Assembly (NCBI GenBank): GCA_034509755.1
Contig: CM067552.1
Location: 13,673,001 to 13,737,000 of the forward strand
Direction: 5' to 3'
DNA length: 64,000 nt
Origin: Anisodus tanguticus
Lineage: Eukaryota; Streptophyta; Magnoliopsida; Solanales; Solanaceae
Shown here: positions 45,617-56,306 of the stretch, one piece after another
Position numbering within the stretch: position 1 is the stretch's first letter
Layout of the letters: every line of letters starts with the position of its first letter
Program-made: the position numbers and the translations under genes
The notes under the pieces: model-generated
What the model was told of the DNA's origin: nothing
Seen by the model: the letters and a program-made list of their open reading frames with translations, nothing else
Database searches by the model: none

Positions 45617-48534
45617 TGTCCTCCACAACCCCCTATCTAAGGTCATGTCCTCAGTAAGTTGCACCTGCGTCATATCCCGTCTAATCACCTCTCACAATAC
45701 TTCTTCGGCCTACCTCTACCCCTCCTAAACCCATCCATAGTCAACCTATCACACATCCGCATTGGGGCATTTGTGTCTCTCCTCTGCACATGCCCAAACC
45801 ATCTCAACCTCGCTTCCCGCATCTTATCATCCACCGAGGCCACTCTCACTCTGTCCCGAATATCATCATTTCTAATCATATCCCTCCTTGTATGCCCACA
45901 CATCCATCTCAGCATCCTCATCTCCGCAACTTTCATCTTTTGGATGTGCGAAGTCTTGACTGGCCAACACTCTGTCATATACAACATAGTCAGTCTAACC
46001 ACCGCCTTATAGAACTTGCCTTTAAGCTTTAGTGGCACATTTTTGTCGCATAAGACTCCAGATGCGAGCCTCCATTTTATCCACTCTACCCGAATACGAT
46101 GTGTGACATCGTTATCAATCTCTCTATTCCCTTGGATAATAGACCCGAGGTACTTGAAGCTTCCTTTCTTTGGAATGACCTGAGTACCAAGCATCACCTC
46201 CATGCTTGTCTCAAGGTCGCTGCCGTTACTGAACTTGCACTCCAAGTATTTTGTCTTGGTCATACTAAGTCTGAACCCTTTAGACTCCAAAGTCTATCTC
46301 CAAACCTACAGCTTAGCATTCACTCTGCTGCGAGTCTCATCAATCAGGACTATGTCGTCTACGAATAACATACACCATGGCACCTCCCTCTGGATTTGTT
46401 GCGTCAGCCCATCCACCACCAAGGCAAATAAGAATGGGCTAAGAGTTGATCCCTGGTGCAGCTCCGTCCTTACTGGGAAGTGCTCCGAGTCTCCTCCTAC
46501 TGTCCGTACCCTGGTCATAACTCCATCATACATATCCTTGATTGTCTTAGTGTACGCCACATGTACACCTCTAACCTCCAAACATCGTCATAGAACCTCC
46601 GTAGGGACTTTGTCATATGCCTTCTCGAGGTGGATGAAAATCATGTGTAAGTCTCTCTCCCTCTCCCTATACTGCTCCACCAACCTCCTAATAAGATGAA
46701 TGGCTTCTGTAGTCGAACGCCCCGGCATGAATCTAAACTAGTTCTAAGAAATAGACACGTCTCTTCTCACCCTCATCTCCACGACCATTTCCCAAACTTT
46801 CATAGTGTAGCTCAGCAGCCTGATACCCATATAGTTATTTCAACTCTGGATATCACCTTAGTTCTTGTACAAAGGAATCATTGTACTCCACCTCCACTCT
46901 TCGGGCATTCTCGCCATCTTAAAAATGACGTTAAATAACTCAGGCGACCACTCTAAACTTGCCCTACCCGCGCTCTTCCAAAATTCAACTGGGATTTCAT
47001 CAGGCACGGTGGCTCGTCCCCTGCGCATCCTGCGAAAAACACAATTAACCTCCTTAACCTTAATGCTTCTACAATACCCAAAATCCCGGTACCTACCAGA
47101 TTGCTCCAGCTCTCCCAACACAATGTCTTTATCTCCTTTTTTGTTTAATAGTTTATGGAAGTAAGGCTTCCACCTTCGCCTACTATGCGCGTCCTCCACC
47201 AGTACTTTTCCATCCTCGTCTTTGATGCACCTCACGTGATCCAAGTCACGGGCCCTCCTCTCCCTCGCCTTGGATAATCTATACAACTTCTTATCCCCGT
47301 CTTTTTTCTCTAATTCCACATATCAGCGTTCAAAAGCCACTGTTATCCCCGCCGTAACTGCTAGTTTTGCCTCCTTCATCGCCATCTTATACAGTTCTCT
47401 ATCCGTCATCTTCTCCACTTTATCATTGATTTCTACCAATTTCGCATACGCCGCTTTCTTCGCTTTGACTTTCTCTTGAACTTTATCATTCTACACAAGT
47501 TCCCTCGATGCCCACCACGGATACCCTGCGAGACCCCTAGCACTTACCTCTCGAATGCAACTGGTTGTCCTGTCCCACATACCTGTCGTATCCCCACTAC
47601 TCCCCCAAGCCCCTTGGCCATCAACCTATCTCCTATATCTTTTGCACTAGCCATGGTCAAACTCCCCCATTTGATTCTTAACCTGTCATCCACAACCCTC
47701 CTCTTCTTCTCTATCTTGATCCAAATCCATCACCAAACGCCTATGTCGGGTTGTAAGATATTCCTTCGGAATAACCTTGCAGTCTTTTCAAAGACTGTTG
47801 TCAACCTTCCTAAGGAGCAAAAAGTCTATTTGAGTCTTAGCCACCGAACTACGGAAAGTCACCAAGTGCTCATCCTTCTTCAGGAACCTCGAATTGTCTA
47901 TCACCATCCCAAAAGCTCTAGTGAACTCCAAAAGTGTGATTCCTCCACCATTCCTGTCCCCGAGGCCAAAGCCTCCATGCACGTCTTCATAACACCCCAG
48001 AAGTGACCCGATATGTCCATTGAAATCCCGTCCTACAAATAACTTCCCAGTGGGTGGTATACCTCCCATCACCTCTTCCAAATCCTTCCAAAAGCGCCTC
48101 TTCTCCTCATCGTCCAAGCCTACCTGCGGCGCGTAAGTACTAATAATGTTTACAGTGAACCCTCCAACTACCAACTTAATTGTCATCATACTGTCATTGA
48201 CCCTCCTAACCTCTACCACATGATCCATTAGCTCGTTGTCTACTAAAATTCCTACCCCATTCCTATACCTCGACCTACCCAAGAACCATAACTTATACAC
48301 ATCCACATCCTTAGCCTTAGGTCCTACCTATTTGGTCTCCTAGACACAGGCTATATTAACCCTCCTCTTCTTAAGAATCTTAACTAGCTCTATGGACTTC
48401 TCCATTAAAGTCCCAATGTTCCAAGACCCTATTCTCAGCCTAGCATCTCCCTTACCCCACTTACCCCCACTAACCCTCACTTCCGTCCCCGACTGAGAAC
48501 ATGACCCTAGTCTACCACCATTCCCCAAAGCCAA
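45617..48534 (-). pseudogene. LINE ORF2: apurinic-type endonuclease and reverse transcriptase
   Basis: Reading on the minus strand from 48534: LRIGSWNIGTLMEKSIELVK starts the endonuclease, followed by RSRYRNGVGILVDNEL and VNIISTYAPQVGLDDEEKRR (about 48150). Then come GRDFNGHIGS (48020) and KTQIDFLLLRKVD (47830), the metal-binding and catalytic neighbourhood of the EEP nuclease that nicks the target. Reverse transcriptase follows: RRGRATVPDEIPVEFWKSAG (47010), PEEWRWSTMIPLYKN (46870), HQGSTLSPFLFALVVDGL (46440) and FVDDIVLIDETRS (46350). FVDD is the catalytic box, with Val where the 12.6-kb copy has Ala. The C-terminal region runs to GRGRPKKYCER (45690). Stops separate the parts at about 48340, 47780, 46860, 46580 and 46300. 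Confidence 0.93.
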
Positions 48535-49411
48535 CAGAGCAAAAAATACTAGTCAAAGGTTAATGTTAACACACACATGAACCAATACTAAAGCACAAGT
48601 TAGCAAGAATCTAGAGGTAAGTCAGGCTACTACAGACCAGAATGATAAAACAAAGGACAAGAAGAATAAAGGCAAGAATGTAAAGTCAAGATTCAATAAA
48701 GCGCAACACGCGAAATTTAACTACAAGGGTAAGAACAAATATTGAGTATGGGCAACTGGAGGTACCAACTCCAGGTTGATAGAACATGTTCACACGCCGA
48801 AAATCATTGTTCACTCCGAAAAACATTGTTCACTACCTAAAATCACTGTTTCCGAGAGAAGCACCACGGATTTTGACCGAGAATTGCTTGTCAATATCGG
48901 AGATGAAAGACTAACCTCGATATGTCCTTCCACTCTCTTACACGCGCAACCAGAGAAATCATGCCGGAAAGCTTATCGCCGGCGTGTGTACTTCAAACAC
49001 ATGGAATACGGCCACCGAATTATGGGTTTCTGCCGATCGGAGGGAGTCAATTCTCCCTAGATAGGCTAACTTATGGATAAAGCGACACAGTAGATCAAAA
49101 TATATATCTTCCAAAGCTGCTAGTCGCCGGAGAACAGAGGACGAAGCCGTTTAAGTGGTCGGTGGTCGGTGGTAGTGCGTCTGTGGGGGGAGGGGAGGGG
49201 GTGGGGTTGTTACCGTTAGCACGTAAGTCGGGGGTGGGGGAGAGAGAGCGTAGAGAGAGAAGTCAGTAAGAGAGTAAAAAAAAAAGAAACGGATATAACT
49301 TTCTAGTGTATATATATGTATAACATAAGAAAAAAAAGTGATTACTTTGTGATGAAGAAAATATTTGAAAACTGTTTTTTGCTTCTCTGTTTGACATATT
49401 AGCTAGCTTCC
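48535..49411 (-). other. LINE 5' untranslated region
   Basis: A C/T-rich (coding strand) start near 49160-49270, including CTCTCTCTACGCTCTCTCTC, is followed by moderately GC-rich DNA up to ORF2. The frame 48776-49060 on the opposite strand is not a gene. Internal promoters of LINEs normally lie in this part. Confidence 0.6.
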
Positions 49412-49427
49412 CTGAATTTAATTGGCA
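49412..49427. repeat. Candidate target-site duplication of the large LINE, 5' side
   Basis: CTGAATTTAATTGGCA, one mismatch from 45149-45164. Confidence 0.7.
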
Positions 49428-49435
49428 CAAGTCTA

Positions 49436-49443
49436 TTAATATG
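49436..49443. repeat. Target-site duplication TTAATATG, left of hAT element
   Basis: Perfect 8-bp match with 49827-49834; 8 bp is the hAT hallmark. Confidence 0.9.
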
Positions 49444-49826
49444 CAGGGTTGTCTTTGAGCCCGTGCAAGCTGTGCTATCGTACAGGGCCTTCGAAAAACG
49501 AAAAATTTTAGGGGTCCCCTTTTAAAAAATTTAATCAAGTAGTAGTAGTCAAAATTTATTGTAAAGGCTCATAATTCGCAGGTCTTAGCCCAATCTAAGT
49601 AAAGTGATTCAGTTCCAGTGGCGCGCGCATGTGGAGGCCCAAATTCAAATTTCAAATCAAACCTATTAGGCGTAGACACTTTCTAAAATAATTGAAAAGC
49701 TTAGATTTTGAGTTGTTATTTACAATTTAAAATAATTTCTAATTATTGAAATCGTATATTTACTTATATTAAGGATCCACTTTTACGAATTAGAACTGGG
49801 CTCCTAAAATGTTTGAGATGGCCCTA
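49444..49826. mobile_element. Non-autonomous hAT element, 383 bp
   Basis: The left end CAGGGTTGTCTTTGAGC and the reverse complement of the right end TAGGGCCATCTCAAAC form an imperfect terminal inverted repeat with the YAGGG start of plant hAT elements. It contains no transposase frame. The perfect 8-bp duplication TTAATATG on both sides fixes its edges. It would depend on a transposase from elsewhere. Confidence 0.88.
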
Positions 49827-49834
49827 TTAATATG
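49827..49834. repeat. Target-site duplication TTAATATG, right of hAT element
   Basis: Identical to 49436-49443. Confidence 0.9.
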
Positions 49835-51272
49835 CATATATTCATTTATATGTAAATATGTTTCTTGTAATATGTTAATGGGTCCAAGAAACATGAATTG
49901 GGATTGCCTAAGAAATTAACACCAAATACAAACTGTGCGTTGTTCAAATTTGTCAACGCTTCAACGGAACTCCTAGCTAGAAGCTACTGCCAAAGGATCC
50001 CAAATAATTGGCAATTTTCCGTTTCTCTTGGTAATATTTCTATCTTCAACTTCAAAATTTATATGTTTCAAGTTGAACCAACTAATTTTTTTATACTTGA
50101 TAGAGGTGATTGTTTTCGCTTTGGCAGTGGGAAGCCCTTTAAGCAAATGTTAAATTACTTTTTAAATCTTTCTTTTAATAAATATTTTTAAAAAGCCTAC
50201 AATTAACTTAAAAACCCACCGGTTTAGACTCCTAATGAAAACCCTATCTCTAACGCTTCATATCTTTTTTAATAGCAAAAACCTATTGTGTACAAAGAAC
50301 TCCAGATTAGGCAATTACACAAATCCACGTTCTACACTCTTGACTTTTTCTAAATACCTCTCTTCATTTGTCACTATTTTTCTTTTTGCTATGGCTGTAT
50401 TTGAGCCTTGCCGGGCACATTCAGGGAGGATAATTATATTTTGGTAATAACTAATTATCTTATATTGTTGTTTAGATAAAGGAACATGAAATTTGCAATA
50501 AGATAGATAGTTGACTGATTATTATTACCATCATTCTTGTCATGGACATATATTATTATTATTATGATAAGTGAAACTTAGTCAAAAAAGGGGGAAAACA
50601 ACTGATGCTCTGAAATTTTATTCCAAAATTTTGCCAAATTAATAGCTTTTATGCGTGATTTGGAATGCAAGTTTGAGAATTTTGTTGATTTTGTTTTCGT
50701 TATTATTACATGGCAAAAGTAGAGTTCGAGGGGTGTACTTTTGAAAAAGGTTTCGCAAGAGAGAAATGAGGAATTCGGCGAGCCATTGCCGTCACGTGCT
50801 TAAATCTTATTCGTCATTCTTTTCTTTTTTTTTGGCATATAAGATATATATATTTCAGTTGATGTATTTATTAACTAGATAATATTATCTTTTTTGAAAA
50901 TAAAAAAAAAGATTATTTTTATCTACGTACATGAGTTACGATTGATATATATAATGCTTGTTTTTGTAGTATGACTTCATTCATCAAACTCTACATTGAA
51001 AGTCTCTTTTTCGTAGATTTTGTTTTTGGTTGTAAAGAGCAAATGATACATTTACAAACTTGGAGACGATCTCAAATCGAGTGATAAACAATTTAGTGGC
51101 CTTTCACTATAACAATAGTTAAATAATTGTATGTTTGTTTGAACTTTACTCTCTTTGAATTTGTGTCCTTTGTTGTAAAGTTCATGTTTTTATAATGTCA
51201 ATATCATTGTTTTGTTGTTCTTGTTTTCTGCTTATGTTTTTCATTCTTGGAATTTCACCTAAACAATCAAGT
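49835..51272. other. AT-rich spacer, no gene recognised
   Basis: Frames at 49898-50191 and 50235-50447 have no family motif. This is one of the few parts of the window without a recognisable transposon. Confidence 0.4.
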
Positions 51273-51522
51273 GTCCCGTCCCAATTTATGTAACAATGTT
51301 CGAATTTCCAGGATAAAATAATTATTTTTTACTGCAACATTTTTATATGCTTTTAAATATTTTAAATTATTAAATATTGTAGGTTGTACTTTTATATAGT
51401 TTCCAAATGTGAATGTTATTTTGAAAAACTAAAAGATTCTATGTTCACATGTAGAATGAAAATTAAAAATCTTGAAACTCGAAAAGCAAAAAAATATTAT
51501 ATAAATTAGGACAGAGAAAGTA
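51273..51522. mobile_element. Decayed Stowaway-like MITE, about 250 bp
   Basis: The left end GTCCCGTCCCAATTTATGTA and right end TATAAATTAGGACAGAGAAA form a degenerate inverted repeat of the same type as the MITE at 25788-26005. The interior is AT-rich and non-coding. No clear target duplication is left. Confidence 0.62.
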
Positions 51523-52161
51523 ATTCTTTTTACAATTTCTGAGTTTCAGTGTTCACCTAGCAAGATGTTTTAGTACTTTTTCCCTCTTGAACATGCATAG
51601 ACCGGGTTACACTGATTAAATGAGTACTTAAGTTTCATTTGATTTCTTAAACTTTGTTATGATTTATAATGTCTATAGTTGAATATTTATGGTATTATGA
51701 ACTGAATAAAAAAGAGAGAAAAAGATTTCGGGGACCTATTAGACTTAAAGTATAAAAACAGACATACTAAGAGGCATAAATTCCTCCTAATTAGTATTGA
51801 TACCTTCTCACATTATGAAATTGGGGCACAAGTACAGATTCTCCACACAATATTAGCAGACTACAAAATACCCGGTAGGTTATATTTCAAATTAGTACAT
51901 ATGAAATTCAAAATATTTGGTCCAGTACACCAGTAAATATGGTGCCTTCCTTATACAGAGTGTTTTCCAATATATCTCCCCTCAACTGCTAATTGAGCAA
52001 GAATAGTGCGCAAAGAATTATTTGGGTCAATCTTGTCACTAAACATCCAGTCATTATATTTCATTAAATTTCATTTGCTAGCAATTGCAACTGCCATTCT
52101 TATCTTGAAGTTCACACTTCACAAATTTATAGAAATTAAAAATGAAGATTGTGATGAGATG
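51523..52161. other. No gene recognised
   Basis: AT-rich flank of Copia 2. The frame 52006-52227 runs into the LTR and is not a gene. Confidence 0.4.
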
Positions 52162-52353
52162 GGTAAGATTGTATTAATCTCTATTGAAGAGACTTTCTCA
52201 TTAATACAGATATATATAAATATATAGTAGTACAAAGGGGAATCCTAATACAATAAGAATCCTAGGTTTACCATAATTATACATCACTAAATATTTACAC
52301 AATATATGAGATATATTCTAATTATGGTGTTGGGATTGTACTACGTTAATACA
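52162..52353 (-). mobile_element. Copia 2 3' LTR (192 bp)
   Basis: On the minus strand it starts TGTATTAACGTAGTACAATC after the polypurine-like GACTGAGAGGG. It matches 55510-55735 (for example CTAGGTTTACCATARTTATA and ATTCTAATTATGGTGTTGGG). Confidence 0.9.
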
Positions 52354-55226
52354 CCCTCTCAGTCTGAGCGGGAGGAGACCGGACGCTGAGACTTGATCTG
52401 AAGTCAATGAACAACTGTCTCGGGAGGTCCTTCATGAATATATCCGCGTAATGGTAGGAAGAAGGTACATGCAGTATCTTAACATGACCGAGAGCAACAT
52501 TCTCACGAACAAAGTGGATGTCCATCTTAATATGCTTGGTTCGCTGATGCTGAACCAGATTGTGAGACAAGTAGATAGTGGATATGTTATCACAGTACAC
52601 TAGAGAAGTTTTACGTAAGGGACACTGAAGCTCCAAAAGAAGGTTTCGGAGCCAACAGATCTCAGCAACAACATTAGCAACGCCTCTATACTCTGTTTCT
52701 GCACTCGAACGGGATAATGTGGCTTGCCTTATGGCAGACCAATAGATGAGATTATCCCCCAAAAACACACAATAGCCGGATGGTGACGGGAGAGATGTCG
52801 GACTCATCAAGGAAATTATAGTCCGGATTTTGGAACTTTTGGATGTTCGAAAACGGGAATGTGGTCTCATCAAAGGTTACGTGATGGAAGACATGAATTT
52901 GACGGGTGGACAAGGCATATCACAGATAGCCCCTATGATTAGACGGGAATCCTACGAAGACACACAGAGTGGTGCGGGTGCTAATTTGTGAGGGGCGGTG
53001 GAAGCGAGATTTGTATAACAAAGACAACCGAATATCTAAAGGTGATCGTAGGCGGGGATCTGACGGTGTAATATTTCGCTTGGGGTCATGTTATGAAGGG
53101 TGCTAATGGGTCAAATATTAAGGACGTATTCTACCATTTTGACTGCATAGACCCAAAAGGAAGGAGGGAGAGGCATGAAACAGGAAAGTACGAACCAGGT
53201 TATTTATGGTGCGGATGATACGTTCTGCTTTGCCATTTTGAGGAGATGTGTGAGGACATGAAAATCAAAAAACCATGCCATTATTTTTGCAAAACTTTTG
53301 AAATACGAAATTATTGAATTCACGGCCATTGTCGCATTAAATAGATTTTATGGCTCTTTCAAATTGCATTTTGATAAAAGTGCTAAATTCAAGAAATTTA
53401 ACAAAGACTTCCGACTTGAATTTCAGTGGGTAAATCCAGATATAGTGAGAGTAATCATCTAACATGACTAAATAATATTTATGACCTAGAAAGCTAGTAA
53501 TGGGGGATGTCCACAAATCAGCATGAACAATATCAAAAGGAGCAAACGTAACACTAACAGATGAATTAAACGAAAGACGAACGTGTTTGCCTAATTGACA
53601 AGAAATATAGTTTTGGGAAAGTTTCCCATTATAACGAATAAGATTATTGCTTCTAAGGAAATTAAAAACATGAGCTCCTGAGTGTCCAAGCCTATTATGT
53701 CAAGTTGACGGAGACAGAGCAGCAAGGGAGGTGTGTTAGCGCGAACTGGCAGCGGAAGAAGGTGTGAAAGGATATAGGTCCCCTGTTCTATTGCATCTCG
53801 TAAGAGGTGTCCCCGTATGGAGATCCTTCACAATAAAACCAAACTGATCAAAATCAATAGACACAGAATTGTTACGAGTAAATTTCCTAATAGAGATTAA
53901 GTTTTTGATGATGTTAGGGGCATAGAGGATGTTATTTAGGGAGACGAGTGGGTGAGGCAGTTGGGTGTAAGCGTTATCGTAGCCCTGAATTGAAATGCGG
54001 TGACCATTGCCAATAGTAGTAAATTGAGGAGATTTTAAATGAAATAATTGGGAAAGATTACCTGCAGACCGGGTGAGATGAGATGTGGCTCCCGAATCCA
54101 TGTACCAATTTTTATCGGGCTACTGCAAGGTCAAACTACTGAAGGTCTGGCCTAAATCAGTGGAAGGTTGTAGTAATTGGGCCTGCATAAAGTGGGCCTG
54201 CTGCGGCTGAATGCTGGTTGACCGTGTACCTGGGAAGGGGCCCAAAATACCCTGTTGTGTAAAAAAGTATTATGCCGAAGGAAAGTTTTCCCATTGCGGC
54301 AAATGAAATAGAGTTGGCGGGGAGTCCACTGGGCGACGGGAACGGGTTGCTGAGGCTGATGATTTTGTTGGCTGCAGCCCCCTTTCCCGCGTCCTTTCCT
54401 ATCGCGTCCACCATCGCAGCCTCTGTCGCCCTTGCCACCGCTTGTTGTTCTGGGGCTGAGTATTTTCCGGCAGTGGTGGTTGGCCGGCGGCAATGTTATT
54501 TTGGGGAGGCGTATCAATTGCTAACGCCTTTTAATTGTGCTCGTCTTGTTTTACACGCCGGGTTTCCTCCAACAATAATTGCGAACGAGCTTTGTTGAAA
54601 CTGGGTAACAGATCAGCCTGTTGTATTATCGTGGCTAGGGTATCATACTCACCTTTGGGAAGACATGCGACTAGTTGGAGAGCCATCTTTGTTTCGGAAA
54701 CAGGCATTTCCACGTTCGATAATTGGTCTGCCAATAGTTTCAATTGCTTGCAATGTTCAGACATGTTAGAAAAAATTTCAAGACGTGTGTTGTTGAACTA
54801 TTCTTCCAAATATACAGCATGAGTGTGCTTGTTGTCTTGAAAAAATTCTTCTAACCGAATCCATAACTCACGAGCAGAGGCGCCGGTTTTCATAATAGTG
54901 AGTAGCAAGTCCTGAGATATAGTGTCGTAAATCCACTGTTTGACAACGGCATCTAGACGACGCCATGTGATATCGTCAACCTCAATGGGGCGAGGGAAGG
55001 AGTCGTCAATGTGGTCCAGTATGTTATAAACACATGCATTGATACGGAATAGTTCAACCCATGGAGAATATTGATCGTTTTCTTGATCAAGAATTATGGC
55101 AATAAAGTTCTTGATGTTTGTGACGGTGAGTGCGGGATGAACGGAGGGTGAGAATGGTGGTTTGGGTATATCAGGGGTGACGACGGATGAGGTTGAGGTT
55201 GTTGTGGGAGTTGTGGGATGAGTCAT
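52354..55226 (-). pseudogene. Copia 2 polyprotein with reverse transcriptase deleted
   Basis: From the start codon at 55226: gag (ENDQYSPWVELFRINACVYN, then LPKGEYDTLATIIQQADLLP near 54650) with an Arg/Gly-rich tail and no CCHC knuckle; protease WYMDSGATSHLTRS near 54100; GAG-pre-integrase HNRLGHSGAHVFNFL near 53690; integrase VMLDDYSHYIWIYPL (53470) and GREFNNFVFQKFCKN (53320) with QNGKAERIIRT (53240); and the integrase tail to FVGFPSNHRGYL near 52950. After only ~40 residues comes RNase H: SGYCVFLGDNLIYWSAIRQA (52780), then DIHFVRENVALGHVK to 52460. The whole reverse transcriptase and early RNase H (about 1.4 kb in Copia 1) are absent, so it cannot copy itself. Gag also has stops. Confidence 0.92.
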
Positions 55227-55509
55227 TGTAGTGGATTATTTTCTAGAAGAAAGAACAAATTGTAGAAAAAATGGCTACTCGGGACACGTTGATAGATTGC
55301 AAAAAAATTGCAGGGAGCTATCACTGTTGACAGCGTGCAGAAATAGTGAGGCTCTGCAATTGTAGCAGAGCAGGGACATGCAGAAAGGCTTCTGCACAGG
55401 TCTCGAGAATAGAGGGAAAATGGAGGAAAAGAAAGAAAATTCGCAAAACCCGAGGGGCTGAGATGGCTAAGGAAATAAAGTAGGGTTTAGATTTTTGTTT
55501 TTTATACCA

Positions 55510-55547
55510 TGTAAGATTGTATTAATCTCTCTTGGGGAGGCTTTCTC

Positions 55548-55599
<52 letters not shown>

Positions 55600-55735
55600 G
55601 TAGTACAAAGGGGAACCTTAATACAATAAGTCCTAGGTTTACCATAGTTATACATCACCAAAAATTTACACAATATTTTAGATATATTCTAATTATGGTG
55701 TTGGGATTGTGTAGGGATTGTACTACATTAATAGT
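55510..55735 (-). mobile_element. Copia 2 5' LTR (about 226 bp)
   Basis: Homologous to 52162-52353 but longer, because of a TA microsatellite and a duplicated GTAGGGATTG near 55711. The minus-strand sequence after it, TGGTATAAAAAAC, is a corrupted primer-binding site. The outer terminal CA is mutated, and I cannot see a matching target duplication. Confidence 0.85.
55552..55596. repeat. (TA)22 microsatellite in the Copia 2 5' LTR
   Basis: The 3' LTR has only ATATATATAAATATATA here (52208-52225), so the run expanded after insertion. Confidence 0.95.
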
Positions 55736-55743
55736 AATTGATT

Positions 55744-55748
55744 TAGAG
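55744..55748. repeat. Target-site duplication TAGAG, left of Copia 3
   Basis: Perfect match to 61181-61185. Confidence 0.9.
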
Positions 55749-56306
55749 TGTTACAGAATAATAATAGACTGCTATGTAAACTAAATGAAATAAGATTGAA
55801 ACAGAAAACTTAACCAAAGAACAAAGCAATCGAAAGCTCGGAACTTCGTTGCGTTGTGGAATGGAGGCCACTACCTTAGAAGCGATTTCACTGTCATGAG
55901 TGCTATCAATTGACCAGTGTCGCCCCCCAAGGTTAACAAAAACTCCACTAACTTTGCACCCAGAAAGTAGAGTTGAAACTTGACAAGATCTGCCCGGAAA
56001 TGGAGTATCAAAAGAGACTTATGATTGAAGAGAAAGCCTTCAAAATGATGGAAGAATTTCTGAAACGTTGTATCTCCAAACAAGCACAAATGAGCTCTAT
56101 TTAAAGGTTCAAATGCTATGAATTTTTAGACTTTAAAACATGAAATAAAGACCATTAAAACTGGATAAAAACTAACCAAAATCAGTTACACAAATAAAAA
56201 ATATAGTTGTTACAAAAGTTATTTACTCCAAGTTTTAAAGGCTATTTTTACTGATTTTGAAAAGGCTACTTTTTACTAGTTTTGAGCATTTGGTTTTTTC
56301 CCAACA
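55749..56306 (-). mobile_element. Copia 3 3' LTR (558 bp)
   Basis: On the minus strand TGTTGGGAAAAAACC to TTATTCTGTAACA. It pairs with 60627-61180; eleven mismatches are visible in the first ~110 aligned bases, so it looks older than Copia 1. A minus-strand GTGAGGGAT polypurine tract precedes it (56307-56316). The frame 55871-56089 is LTR sequence, duplicated as 60766-60966. Confidence 0.93.

Larger units (their letters stand above)
45165..49411 (-). mobile_element. Nearly full-length RTE-type LINE
   Basis: A non-LTR retrotransposon on the minus strand with all expected parts: a 5' UTR (48535 to about 49270-49411), ORF2 with endonuclease and reverse transcriptase (45617-48534), a 3' UTR, and a short (TTG)n tail at 45165-45175. 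It is the reference for the three shorter copies at 1.3, 11.5 and 24/32.7 kb. The 5' boundary is set by a 15-of-16 target-duplication match; sequence between about 49270 and 49411 is AT-rich and could be flank if that match is chance. Stops and a few frameshifts make it inactive as it stands. Confidence 0.88.

Noticed and set aside
45659..48006. Plus-strand frames of 80-176 codons across the large LINE
   Set aside because: They are shadows of ORF2 on the minus strand, where endonuclease and reverse transcriptase motifs are clear.
52162..55735. A target-site duplication for Copia 2
   Set aside because: The pentamers next to the LTRs do not match, and the outer LTR end is mutated (GT in place of CA), so I cannot define one.
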